Source of the DNA: Staphylococcus sp. NRL 16/872
GTDB lineage: Bacteria; Bacillota; Bacilli; Staphylococcales; Staphylococcaceae
DNA: 64,000 nt
Reading direction: 5' to 3'
Assembly: GCF_022815905.2 (NCBI RefSeq)
Contig: NZ_CP119327.1
Span: 248,001 to 312,000, forward strand
In this document: positions 8,237-16,255 of the stretch, piece by piece
Position numbering within the stretch: position 1 is the first letter of the stretch
How the letters are laid out: every line of letters begins with the position of its first letter
Translations under genes and position numbers: made by a program
The notes under the pieces: generated by a model
Database searches by the model: none
What the model was told of the DNA's origin: nothing
The model's input: the letters and a program-made list of their open reading frames with translations, nothing else

Positions 8237-9054
8237 TTTAAATAAGCCTCCTCTATTTCATGTTCCATAAGCCATAAATAGATATCTTCAATGGTCATTT
8301 TAGTAATCGAACTATCGTAATTTTTTAACCATTCATAGTCTCCTACAACGTAATATGAAGAGTTGAATTTAACGATAGAATATTCTCGGCTTTTATAATT
8401 ATTTTCAATATTCATCTTTTGATTGAACTCTAAAATACTGTAATATTTGCCAGTATTCTTTAAATGAGTAACTAGCTTACCATTTTTTATGAATATAAAT
8501 ACATCAGTAAAGGTAACTACTTCTTGCAAAATATGACTAGAAATAATTGAAGTTCTATGATTACTTTTCACTCTATCTAAAATAATGTTTCGAATATCTT
8601 TAATACCACTTGGATCCAGTCCATTAGTTGGTTCATCGAGTAAAATTAAATTTGAATTTCCGATAAGTGTTTTAGCAATTCCGAGTCTTTGTTTCATTCC
8701 CATTGATAAATTTTTATATTTCTTATATTTAGCCTCTTGAAGTTGAACTATTGAGAGGTATTCATCTATATCGCAGGCAATATTCAAATATTTCGAATGT
8801 AATTTGAGATTCTGAAAACATGATAAATTAGCGTAAAAAGCAGGCGCTTCAATTAAATGACCAATGTGATAAGAAGGTAATGAAATACTTCCAGAATAAT
8901 TAATTACATTTAAAATTGCTTTAAAAAAAGTAGATTTGCCTGCGCCATTAGGGCCTAGTAGACCATATACTTTATTATTTTCAAAATGATAAGAAATATT
9001 TTGTAAAATTAGAGTGTTGTTTAAGGAAACTGAAAGATTCTCTACTTTTAACAT
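8233..9054 (-). CDS. ABC transporter ATP-binding protein (BcrA/LanF-like)
   Basis: This 273-residue ATPase has Walker A GPNGAGKST (34-42), signature LSMGMKQ (116-122; Met replaces the usual Gly-Gly), Walker B LILLDEP (136-142) and a switch His in SSHILQEV. The C-terminal extension of about 70 residues is typical of BcrA/LanF-type ATPases. It energises the adjacent permease. The gene lies 2 bases after the kinase gene and overlaps the permease gene, so it is part of a tight operon with the two-component system, which implies regulation by the transporter's own substrate. Confidence 0.85.
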   Translation of the reverse strand: MLKVENLSVSLNNTLILQNISYHFENNKVYGLLGPNGAGKSTFFKAILNVINYSGSISLPSYHIGHLIEAPAFYANLSCFQNLKLHSKYLNIACDIDEYLSIVQLQEAKYKKYKNLSMGMKQRLGIAKTLIGNSNLILLDEPTNGLDPSGIKDIRNIILDRVKSNHRTSIISSHILQEVVTFTDVFIFIKNGKLVTHLKNTGKYYSILEFNQKMNIENNYKSREYSIVKFNSSYYVVGDYEWLKNYDSSITKMTIEDIYLWLMEHEIEEAYLK

Positions 9055-9056
9055 TT

Positions 9057-10058
9057 TTATTCTTCCTTCCCATTCAAAATTCTAATTAATGTGCCATTTT
9101 CATTGGTTGCTATGTTTAAATTTAATGAAAAATTTTTGCATATATCTTTTATAATTGTTAATCCTTTTGAGTCGGAAACATGATTAGCAAAGCCCACACC
9201 ATTATCTTTAATTTCTACAAAGTCTGAAGCTAGGGCAATATTGATTTTTGTCGCTTTAGAATGTTTATAAATATTAGATATAATATTGTCAAATAAGCGT
9301 TCATACCATAATTGATCGCCTAGCCAGTATATTTCCTCTGAATTAAAGTTTAGGTGCACATTTATATTTTGAGTTGTTAATAAATAACTCCATTTATCCA
9401 ATGTTTTTTGAATAACCTTGTAAATATTGACTTGATGGTTAAATGTATAAAAATGTGCTATGTCATCTTTAGCTGGTAATGCTTTAATCAAATTAGAAAT
9501 GTAACTAATTTTCTCATAAGATAAAGCAATGTCTTTGTTCTCGATTTTATAGCGTAATGCAAGTTGATATAGTTCTAAATTAAGCGCTGTTAAAGGTGTA
9601 TTAATATCATGAGATAATTGATTAATATAATTTTGTTCTTGAGTTTTACTTTCCTCAATTTCAATTTCTCTTGCACGCAGTCTATCGATTAAAATATTAA
9701 TAGAATGGCCTAATCGATCGATTTCATCATTTTTAGAAGAAGGTAAATCTAATTTTTCAGGTAAAGATTTATTATAGGCTATAGTCTGTAATTTTTCGTC
9801 TAGTAAATTGAGTTTTGCCACAATGTTATATATATAACGAGAAGCTACTATAACTAATAGTAGTAAAGTTATAAAAAAGAGAGCATAAAAAATAATAGTA
9901 AGTCCACTCGTTTTGAAATTTATATTAATATTGTGCCCCAAGATAATTTCTATACATAACACACATAAAAAGATGGAGATATTGATTATCAGGAAAACAA
10001 TAGGTATCGCTAACAAACTAATCCCCATAAACAGATAATATTTTCTTAGTAAACCCAT
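9057..10058 (-). CDS. Membrane sensor histidine kinase
   Basis: This 333-residue kinase has two membrane helices (about 12-38 and 53-72) separated by a very short external loop, a HAMP-like linker, and a DHp domain with the phospho-acceptor in LSHDINTPL (His150). The HATPase_c domain has an N-box (LFDNIISNIYKHS) and G-box (EIKDNGVGFA). The lack of an extracellular sensor domain is typical of intramembrane-sensing kinases that detect cell-envelope antibiotics, often through a partner transporter. It sits 3 bases after its response regulator and 2 before the ABC ATPase. Confidence 0.85.
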   Translation of the reverse strand: MGLLRKYYLFMGISLLAIPIVFLIINISIFLCVLCIEIILGHNININFKTSGLTIIFYALFFITLLLLVIVASRYIYNIVAKLNLLDEKLQTIAYNKSLPEKLDLPSSKNDEIDRLGHSINILIDRLRAREIEIEESKTQEQNYINQLSHDINTPLTALNLELYQLALRYKIENKDIALSYEKISYISNLIKALPAKDDIAHFYTFNHQVNIYKVIQKTLDKWSYLLTTQNINVHLNFNSEEIYWLGDQLWYERLFDNIISNIYKHSKATKINIALASDFVEIKDNGVGFANHVSDSKGLTIIKDICKNFSLNLNIATNENGTLIRILNGKEE

Positions 10059-10061
10059 ACT

Positions 10062-10718
10062 TTAACCTCCATTTAATCGATAGCCAATGCCGTAAATCGT
10101 TTCTATAATAGTACCATCATCTTCTAATTTAGTACGTAATTTTTTAATATACGCGTTAAGTGTATTTTCAGAAGCAGATTCAATAGGCCATACAAAATTT
10201 AATAATTGTTGTTTGGTTAAAATAAAATTAATATTTTCAAATAAATAAAAGAACAGACGTGTTTCAGTTTTTGTTAAAGGTAGTTTATTACCGTTAGAAT
10301 CTGATATTTCTTTACTTTTTATATTAATTAAATAATTATGTAGCTTTGTCTCATTATTTGGATAATGTTTTTCTAACAAATTATTAATTCTAGAAATAAG
10401 TTCTCTTGGATCAAAAGGTTTTGTTAAGTAATCATCGCCATTACCTAGACCTGCTATTTTAGAATCGATGTCTACTCTAGCGGATAAATAAATAATTGGT
10501 ACGTCAGAAAATTGACGGATTTCATCAGTAATTGAAAGCCCATCAGTCGTTGGGAGCATTATATCCATAACTATGAGATGGATATTATTTAAAACCTCAA
10601 ATACATGTTCACCTTTTTTATCAACGGTAACATTTGCGCCATTTTGTTTAAAAATGAGCTGTAAGTTTTTTGCAATAGTATCGTCATCTTCTACGATTAA
10701 AATATGATAACCTTTCAT
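10062..10718 (-). CDS. OmpR/PhoB-family response regulator
   Basis: The product has 218 residues with a receiver domain (acidic pocket EDDD at 10-13, phospho-acceptor Asp52 in VMDIMLP, Lys in LTKPFDP) and a C-terminal winged helix (LPLTKTETRLFFYLFEN, SENTLNAYIKKLRTKLE, IETIYGIGYRL). It is the partner of the kinase encoded next. The ATG at 10718 is chosen because AAGGTG lies about 8 bases upstream; the GTG at 10727 would be too close. An 11-base-period direct repeat in front of the operon is a plausible binding site. Confidence 0.85.
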   Translation of the reverse strand: MKGYHILIVEDDDTIAKNLQLIFKQNGANVTVDKKGEHVFEVLNNIHLIVMDIMLPTTDGLSITDEIRQFSDVPIIYLSARVDIDSKIAGLGNGDDYLTKPFDPRELISRINNLLEKHYPNNETKLHNYLINIKSKEISDSNGNKLPLTKTETRLFFYLFENINFILTKQQLLNFVWPIESASENTLNAYIKKLRTKLEDDGTIIETIYGIGYRLNGG

Positions 10719-10735
10719 ATAAATCACCTTGTAAT

Positions 10736-10927
10736 CTAATTAATTAAAATAAAAGTTGGTATATAGAAAATAATATATAGAATAAAAAATAATATTGGTA
10801 ATTTAAAACTAGGAGAATATTCTTTGTCTCTTAACCATGACAGAGTTTCATAAATTCCCGTTAAAAATGCAATAGCCAAACTTCCCATTGCTAAAAGCAA
10901 TAATACTGTCATTATAGTACCATTCAT
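10736..10927 (-). CDS. Small two-helix membrane protein, first gene of the ABC/TCS operon
   Basis: This 63-residue protein has two membrane helices (about 4-26 and 42-62) joined by a charged loop, ETLSWLRDKEYSPSFK. AAGGAGG lies 9 bases before the ATG. It ends about 17 bases before the response regulator start, so it heads the operon. It might be an accessory sensor for the loop-less kinase, but this is inference. I do not recognise the family. Confidence 0.6.
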   Translation of the reverse strand: MNGTIMTVLLLLAMGSLAIAFLTGIYETLSWLRDKEYSPSFKLPILFFILYIIFYIPTFILIN

Positions 10928-10975
10928 TCTATTAGCCTCCTTATTTCACTTTGTAATTAGGAGTTTATAATTCAA

Positions 10976-10996
10976 TTCTGAATAAGTTCTGAATAA
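10976..10996 (-). promoter_or_regulatory. Direct repeat, likely response-regulator site
   Basis: TTCTGAATAA occurs twice exactly with an 11-base period (10976-10985 and 10987-10996). It lies about 50-70 bases before the small membrane gene and overlaps the region where a -35 box would be for a TATAAA -10 box. Tandem repeats at one helical turn are typical OmpR-family operators. Confidence 0.55.
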
Positions 10997-11085
10997 ATAA
11001 ACATTATTTTAAGTCAAATGAATTAAGATATAGTAATGTTAGAAATAACACTACTTAATTAAAATGAGTAAAAGAGGTGATAGTT

Positions 11086-11562
11086 ATGGAAACAGTATAT
11101 CTTGCTGGGGGATGTTTATGGGGCGTACAGGCGTTCATTAAAACATTGCCTGGCGTTGTGACAACGGAAGCGGGACGTGCAAATGGAACGACAACCGAAC
11201 TTGATAGTGATTATGATGGCTATGCAGAATGTGTAAAAACGACATTCGACCCTACCCAAATTTCAATTACAGATTTAATGCATTATCTTTTTGAAATTAT
11301 TGACCCTTATAGCGTCAATAAACAAGGTGTAGATGAAGGCCCGAAATATCGCACGGGCGTTTATAGCGAACACCCTCAGCACTTAGAAGAAGCACGAGTG
11401 TTCATTAATCAACGACCAGATAAAGAGCGAATCGCCGTCGAAGTCTTACCACTTAATAACTACGTTAAGAGTGCGGATGAGCATCAAGATCGCTTAGACA
11501 AACATCCTGAAGACATTACTTATTGCCACATCCACCCTGAGTTACTGAATAAATATATATAG
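11086..11562 (+). CDS. msrA: Peptide-methionine (S)-S-oxide reductase MsrA
   Basis: MsrA reduces Met-S-sulfoxide in proteins and free Met. The product of 158 residues carries the active-site motif GGCLWG with Cys10; the canonical motif is GCFWG, so Phe is replaced by Leu. It also has the DPYSVNKQGVDEGPKYRTGV block that shapes the substrate pocket. A Cys close to the C-terminus (TYCHIHP) could act as resolving residue. AGAGGTG upstream selects the ATG at 11086 over the GTG at 11077. The gene is followed after 15 bases by an SDR gene, probably in one operon. No msrB is nearby. Confidence 0.88.
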   Translation: METVYLAGGCLWGVQAFIKTLPGVVTTEAGRANGTTTELDSDYDGYAECVKTTFDPTQISITDLMHYLFEIIDPYSVNKQGVDEGPKYRTGVYSEHPQHLEEARVFINQRPDKERIAVEVLPLNNYVKSADEHQDRLDKHPEDITYCHIHPELLNKYI

Positions 11563-11577
11563 AAAGAAGCGATAGCG

Positions 11578-12423
11578 ATGAATATTTTATTAACAGGCGC
11601 AACAGGTCATCTCGGTTCACACATCACTGAACACGCCATTAAAGAACAAATCCCAAATTTCCATATCGGAATCCGTAATCCTGACAAAGTCCCAAACCAT
11701 TGGCATGACCATATCAAAATTCACGAATTAGATTATTTCAATGAAGAAAGTATGGTAAAAGCCTTCGAAAACATCGATACGGTGGTATTCATACCAAGCA
11801 TCATCCACCCGTCATTCAAACGACTTCCCGAAGTCGAGAACTTAGTCAGCGCTGCACAAAAAGCTAAAGTCCAACACATCATGTTCATAGGCTACTATGC
11901 CGACCAACATAACAACCCGTTCCATATGAGCCCATATTTTGGCTATGCAGAGCGATTGCTTGCGACAAGCGAACTCAACTATACGTATGTGCGAATGGCC
12001 ATGTACATGGACCCACTCAAACCTTACCTGCCAGAATTAGCAGAAATGCATAAATTGATTTACCCCGCAGGAGAAGGCCGCATCAACTATATTTCAAGAA
12101 ACGACATCGCACGAGGCATCATCGCCCTCCTGCAACAACCTGAGAAATTCGGCCAACGCTACCTATTATCAGGCTACAGCTACTCAATGACCGAACTCGC
12201 ACACATCCTTTCCGACGCAGCCGACACAGAAATTAAATACGATCCAGTTTCTTTGGGGAAATTCTCAGAAATGTACGACGAGCCGAAAGGGTTTGGCGCA
12301 TTGCTAGCATCCATGTACGAGGCTGCAGCAAGAGGCCTACTCGATCAAGAATCAGATGACTTCGAACAACTCGTCCATGATAAACCACAAACCATCCCGG
12401 AATTCTTAAAAAGCGGGGAATAA
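11578..12423 (+). CDS. NmrA-like NAD(P)H-binding oxidoreductase
   Basis: This 281-residue protein starts MNILLTGATGHLGSH, a Rossmann G-x-x-G-x-x-G motif. It has VVFIPSIIH and HIMFIGYYADQHNN segments as in NmrA/QorB-type quinone reductases, which lack the classical Y-x3-K pair. The product is likely a cytoplasmic NADPH-dependent quinone or aldehyde reductase or a redox sensor. It follows msrA by 15 bases with only a weak ribosome site (GAAAGAAG). Its codon use is more C-rich at third positions than its neighbours (many CAC, ATC, TAC, CTC), which may reflect recent acquisition. Confidence 0.75.
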   Translation: MNILLTGATGHLGSHITEHAIKEQIPNFHIGIRNPDKVPNHWHDHIKIHELDYFNEESMVKAFENIDTVVFIPSIIHPSFKRLPEVENLVSAAQKAKVQHIMFIGYYADQHNNPFHMSPYFGYAERLLATSELNYTYVRMAMYMDPLKPYLPELAEMHKLIYPAGEGRINYISRNDIARGIIALLQQPEKFGQRYLLSGYSYSMTELAHILSDAADTEIKYDPVSLGKFSEMYDEPKGFGALLASMYEAAARGLLDQESDDFEQLVHDKPQTIPEFLKSGE

Positions 12424-12434
12424 GGTATAAATAA

Positions 12435-12480
12435 AGAGAGTAGGGCAATATGGTAATTTTTACCACATGTCCTACTCTCT
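12435..12480 (-). terminator. Terminator after the structured RNA element
   Basis: AGAGAGTAGGGCA pairs with TGTCCTACTCTCT, with an inner GGTAA/TTACC stem. On the minus strand the hairpin is followed by TTTATTTAT; the plus-strand flank has no T run. It lies directly downstream of the minus-strand element at 12482-12603. Confidence 0.65.
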
Positions 12481-12481
12481 A

Positions 12482-12603
12482 AGACAGTAGACAAACCCTT
12501 TCACTCTTCGTCACCTTATGCGTGCCTAGGTCATTTACCTGATAGTAAACTCCCGTCGTTACGCATTTCGTTTTCTCGATTGATAAGGGTTTTCTTTCAG
12601 TCT
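12482..12603 (-). ncRNA. Structured RNA element, copy 1
   Basis: This intergenic element shares long blocks with 30023-30139, including AAGAGTGAA, GGGTTTGTCTAC, ACGACGGGA and ACCCTTATCAAT. The ends pair (AGAC/GTCT) and ACCC pairs with GGGT. ATGCGT (12518-12523) pairs with ACGCAT (12561-12566), where copy 2 has ATACAT and GTGTAT. A local hairpin AGGT/ACCT (12528-12540) is replaced in copy 2 by TCTT/AAGA. Such compensatory changes point to a conserved RNA fold. The minus orientation is preferred because a terminator follows directly and because copy 2 then lies in a 5' UTR. It does not match a riboswitch class that I recognise. Confidence 0.6.
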
Positions 12604-12631
12604 TCATACTTTAAATTAGTCGACAAGTATA

Positions 12632-12991
12632 TTATTTATTGTCACAATCGAAAGTATCAGCGAAGCTTAATGCAGCTAAACCTAATAAGTCTAATGCATG
12701 TTGCGCGCCTTCTTTACCGTGACCAGCTTCAAAGTGTTTGTAAGCAGCTACGCCTAATACACCAAAAGTAGCGATTGAACCTAAACGAGATAAGTTTTTA
12801 CTTAAAAAACTTGCAGCAAATAATGCAGCAGCAGTGGCTTCTACAGTACCTGCTAATTTAACAGAGTTTTCAGGTAAACCGAATACATTTGTAAATGTTT
12901 CTTTCATTTCTTGGTCACCTTTTAATTTAGGTTTTGAAGCAGTGTATAATTCTTTCGCAAGTTTTAAGTTTGCAGCATAACGTAAAATCAT
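12632..12991 (-). CDS. DoxX-like small membrane protein
   Basis: This 119-residue protein has about three hydrophobic helices (roughly 46-63, 70-85 and 95-112) with small-residue-rich sequences such as TVEATAAALFAASFL and GSIATFGVLGVAAYKHFEAGHG, as in the DoxX/DUF-type membrane proteins. AAAGGAG precedes the ATG. It starts 24 bases after the luciferase-like oxidoreductase gene and is probably co-transcribed with it, which would fit a membrane partner in thiol or quinone stress. The family call is moderate. Confidence 0.55.
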   Translation of the reverse strand: MILRYAANLKLAKELYTASKPKLKGDQEMKETFTNVFGLPENSVKLAGTVEATAAALFAASFLSKNLSRLGSIATFGVLGVAAYKHFEAGHGKEGAQHALDLLGLAALSFADTFDCDNK

Positions 12992-13015
12992 AATATAAAA
13001 ATCTCCTTTTATTTG

Positions 13016-14068
13016 TTATTTGTTTTCAAAATATTTATCAACAATTGGTTTCACACGTTCACCGAATAGGCGAATTGACTTCATCACATACTCATGAGGC
13101 ATAGAGCCTACTGGTGTATGGATCATGAAGCGGCTAAGTCCCAATGTTTCCACAGTATCAATAATTTTTTCGGCAACTGTTTCAGGGCTACCAAGGTAAA
13201 TAGCACCATTTGGTCCTATTTCTCGTTCAAACATATTCTGATCAAATTCCGGCCATCCACGTTCGCGACCAAGAGTGTCGTGATATGCTTTGAGAGGAGG
13301 GAAGAAATCGCGTTTAGCTTCTTCATCTGTTTCAGCGACATAACCCCATGAGTGAACTGCCACTGGTAAATTATCTGGATTATGTCCGTAAGAAGCAGCC
13401 ACAGATTTATAAATCTCAATATTGCGTGTAAATCGTCTAGGATTGCCACCAATAATCGCATACGTAATTGGTAATCCAAATGCGCCTGCTCTTAAAGAGG
13501 ATTCAGGCGTACCACCTGTGGCAATTGAAATAGGCAATTCGCCATGTTCAACGCGTGGATAAATCGGTGTTGCTTCGAAACTTGGACGTAATTTACCTTC
13601 CCAACTAACTATTTCATGTTTATTGATTTTTAGCAATAATTGTAACTTTTCATTAAACAATTCTTCGTACTCATTTAAATTATAACTGAATAACGGGAAA
13701 GATTCGATAAATGACCCTCGACCAATCATAATTTCAGCGCGCCCATTTGAAACGGCATCTAAGGTTGAAAAACGCTGATACACGCGCACTGGATCATCTG
13801 AAGATAACACTGTTACTGCAGATGACAATTTAATGTTTGTCGTACGAGCAGCAGCTGCTGCAAGCACCGTCACTGGATCTGACACGGCGTAATCTTTACG
13901 GTGATGTTCACCTAATCCATACACATCTAACCCTAATTGATCTGCCAATTCTATTTCTTCAACGATATCTCGAATACGTTGCGCATTTGAAACGGCTTCA
14001 CGTGTACCATCCGTCATAATCATTTTTTCATTATCTCCAAATGATGTTAATCCTAATTCAATTTTCAC
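13016..14068 (-). CDS. LLM-class flavin-dependent oxidoreductase
   Basis: This is a luciferase-like monooxygenase-fold protein of about 350 residues. It starts MKIELGLTSFGDN and has ADQLGLDVYGLGEHHRKDYAVSDP, whose GEHH motif lines the flavin site, together with IKLSSAVTVLSSDDPVRVYQ and RAEIMIGRGSFIESF. Such enzymes use FMNH2 or F420-like flavins on unknown substrates. A very strong AGGAGG site ends 8 bases before the GTG at 14068, which I take as the start instead of the GTG at 14077. The DoxX-like gene follows in the same operon. Confidence 0.85.
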   Translation of the reverse strand: MKIELGLTSFGDNEKMIMTDGTREAVSNAQRIRDIVEEIELADQLGLDVYGLGEHHRKDYAVSDPVTVLAAAAARTTNIKLSSAVTVLSSDDPVRVYQRFSTLDAVSNGRAEIMIGRGSFIESFPLFSYNLNEYEELFNEKLQLLLKINKHEIVSWEGKLRPSFEATPIYPRVEHGELPISIATGGTPESSLRAGAFGLPITYAIIGGNPRRFTRNIEIYKSVAASYGHNPDNLPVAVHSWGYVAETDEEAKRDFFPPLKAYHDTLGRERGWPEFDQNMFEREIGPNGAIYLGSPETVAEKIIDTVETLGLSRFMIHTPVGSMPHEYVMKSIRLFGERVKPIVDKYFENK

Positions 14069-14284
14069 TACGTTCACCTCCTAGGTATAATTTTTATACT
14101 AGAATTGTATTCCTTATTTTTGAAAAGGTCAATAGAAAAGTTTCGAATTAGAGATAAATTTATAGAAAGCGGTAGAATACCTCATTTTCAAAAAGAATAG
14201 GGTGAAAACATATAATTGGTATTTACATAGATGTGTCCCTATAATTGAACACAATAAATGAGCTGAGAGGGGAGATTAATAATT

Positions 14285-15298
14285 ATGAAAACGGATATGC
14301 GTGCGATGGTCATTCATCAATATGGTAATCATCCTGTATCTGAAGAACGAATGCCAATACCTTCTATGAATCCAAACGAAGTAAGAGTACAAATTAAAGC
14401 AGCAAGCGTAAATCCAATCGATTTCAAAATTAGAGATGGCGGTTTGAAGATTTTACTATCATACGATTTTCCATTAATTTTAGGAAATGACTTTGCAGGT
14501 GTGATTACTGAAGTAGGCGCAAATGTCAAAGACTATCAAGTTGGAGATAAAGTCTTTGGACGACCACGTAAAACTAAAATTGGCACATTTGCAGAATATA
14601 TCTCAATAGATGCTTCTGAAACTGCGCCTATGCCTAAAGGACTAACGTTTGAAGAAGCGGCGAGCATTCCATTAGTTGGCTTAACTTCTTATCAAGCATT
14701 GAACGAAGTGATGCAACTTAAAGAAGGCGATAAGGTCTTAATTCAAGCAGGTTCAGGAGGCGTAGGTACATTTGCTATTCAACTTGCTAAAGCAATGGGC
14801 TTATACGTTGCAACGACAGGTAGCGACCGAGGAAAAGAATTAGTTGAATTATTAGGAGTCGACCAATTTATAAATTATCGTGAACAAGACTTCTCTAAAA
14901 TATTAAATGATTTCGACGGTGTATTTGATACATTAGGTGGCGATAATCTCCAAAAATCATTCGGAATTCTTAAACCAGGTGGCACTATCGCCTCTGTCTC
15001 AGGTATTCCTACAGATAAAAATGCTCGTGATTTACATTTAAATATTGGAAAAGAAGCTTTATTACGCGCAGCTTCTTATAAATTAAGACGACGTGCAAAG
15101 CAATTTAACGTAAATTATGAATTTCTATTTATGCACCCAAGTGGCGACCAATTGAAAGAAATTGCACAGTTAATCGAAGACGGTAAAATCAAACCAATTA
15201 TCGATAAAGTGTTTGATTTCAAAGACACTCAACAAGCTTTAGAATATTCCACAAATGGACACGCTAAAGGCAAAATAATTATTAAAATGGATAACTAA
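14285..15298 (+). CDS. NADP-dependent MDR oxidoreductase (quinone reductase type)
   Basis: This 337-residue zinc-independent medium-chain dehydrogenase has a GroES-like N-terminal domain (VQIKAASVNPIDFKIRDG, LGNDFAGVITEVGANVKDYQVGDKVFG) and a Rossmann domain with VLIQAGSGGVGTFAIQLAK as nucleotide-binding motif. The structural and catalytic zinc ligands of alcohol dehydrogenases are absent, so it resembles quinone oxidoreductase/enoyl reductase members. It likely reduces quinones or alpha,beta-unsaturated carbonyls in the cytoplasm. GAGAGGGGAG precedes the ATG. The DJ-1-like gene follows 18 bases after the stop, so the pair probably forms a reactive-electrophile response operon. Confidence 0.85.
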   Translation: MKTDMRAMVIHQYGNHPVSEERMPIPSMNPNEVRVQIKAASVNPIDFKIRDGGLKILLSYDFPLILGNDFAGVITEVGANVKDYQVGDKVFGRPRKTKIGTFAEYISIDASETAPMPKGLTFEEAASIPLVGLTSYQALNEVMQLKEGDKVLIQAGSGGVGTFAIQLAKAMGLYVATTGSDRGKELVELLGVDQFINYREQDFSKILNDFDGVFDTLGGDNLQKSFGILKPGGTIASVSGIPTDKNARDLHLNIGKEALLRAASYKLRRRAKQFNVNYEFLFMHPSGDQLKEIAQLIEDGKIKPIIDKVFDFKDTQQALEYSTNGHAKGKIIIKMDN

Positions 15299-15316
15299 AA
15301 AAAGGCGGTGAATAAC

Positions 15317-16000
15317 GTGAAAAAAATAATGATTGTAAACACAAGTACTGATTATTTCGGAGAACATGAGAAGCCAACAGGACTATGGTTAGGGGAACTT
15401 GTTCATTTTTATAATGAAATTAAAGATGAAGACGTAACACTAGATATTTTCAACGTCACTGGAGGCAATACACCCATCGACCCCATGAGTCTATCTCCTT
15501 TAATGTTAGACAAAAAGACGAAATCTTACTATAAAGATGCCGAATTTATGAATAAATTGAAATACGCCCAACCTATAACTGAAGCTAAGCCCGAAGATTA
15601 CGACGCCATTTATTTCACAGGCGGACATGGCGTTATGTATGATTTCCCGGAAAATAGTACCATACAGCACGCCATCGAAACGATATACCGTAAAGGAGGC
15701 ATTGTTTCAGCAGTATGTCACGGTATTGCTGCGCTTCTTAACGCTAAAGCAGAAAATGGAAATTACTTAATTGAAGATAAACACATTACAGGTTTCTCAA
15801 ATATAGAAGAAGTATTAGCCAACCGTGACACTTTAGTGCCTTTTCACTTACAAAATGAAATTAAAAAACGTGGCGCTAAATACTCATTTAGAAGATTGCC
15901 TTTTACACCATATGTTCAAGTGGATAATCGTATTGTAACCGGACAAAATCCACAATCACCAGCTAGAGTAGCTCAAGAAGTGAAGAAATCATTATTTTAA
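15317..16000 (+). CDS. DJ-1/PfpI (Hsp31-like) glyoxalase III or chaperone family protein
   Basis: The product has 227 residues with the class I glutamine-amidotransferase-like fold. YFTGGHGVMYDFPEN precedes the nucleophile elbow AVCHGIAALL, with Cys134 followed by His. PTGLWLGELVHFYNE near the N-terminus holds the conserved Glu expected to assist the cysteine. Family members act as cofactor-free glyoxalases, deglycases or holding chaperones. The start GTG at 15317 is chosen because AAAGGCGGTG lies 8-10 bases upstream; the codon at 15308 overlaps that site. A small membrane gene follows after 36 bases. Confidence 0.85.
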   Translation: MKKIMIVNTSTDYFGEHEKPTGLWLGELVHFYNEIKDEDVTLDIFNVTGGNTPIDPMSLSPLMLDKKTKSYYKDAEFMNKLKYAQPITEAKPEDYDAIYFTGGHGVMYDFPENSTIQHAIETIYRKGGIVSAVCHGIAALLNAKAENGNYLIEDKHITGFSNIEEVLANRDTLVPFHLQNEIKKRGAKYSFRRLPFTPYVQVDNRIVTGQNPQSPARVAQEVKKSLF

Positions 16001-16036
16001 ATTTATGAGGGTAATGGAGTAATGAGGTGATTTTTA

Positions 16037-16210
16037 ATGGATCAACAAATGATGGCATTGAACGTATTGAATCTTATATTGATGATATTATTAGTTATGT
16101 ATAATATCATGAACTGGCCAACTTGGGTGTTATTCATTATAGCCATCTTAATAGTAATTAATGCTGGTTTTATGCTTTATAAAAGTATAAAATCTACAAA
16201 ACGGAAGTAA
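16037..16210 (+). CDS. Small two-helix membrane protein (57 aa)
   Basis: ATG at 16037 follows GAGGTG by 8 bases and encodes 57 residues: MDQQMMALNVLNLILMILLV, a short turn MYNIMNWPTW, a second helix VLFIIAILIVINAGFMLY and a basic tail KSIKSTKRK. It shares the transcript of the MDR and DJ-1 genes and is followed at once by a strong terminator. I do not know the function. Confidence 0.65.
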   Translation: MDQQMMALNVLNLILMILLVMYNIMNWPTWVLFIIAILIVINAGFMLYKSIKSTKRK

Positions 16211-16212
16211 TA

Positions 16213-16255
16213 AAAAGAGCATTCTCACTCAAAATCGTGTGAGAATGCTTTTAAT
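16213..16255. terminator. Bidirectional terminator
   Basis: AAAGAGCATTCTCAC pairs with GTGAGAATGCTTTT, with A/T runs on both sides. It is shared by the 57-aa gene and the convergent TetR gene. Confidence 0.9.

Noticed and set aside
12580-12771. 63-codon plus-strand frame near the RNA element
   Set aside because: It overlaps the DoxX-like gene and the structured element and lacks a ribosome site.
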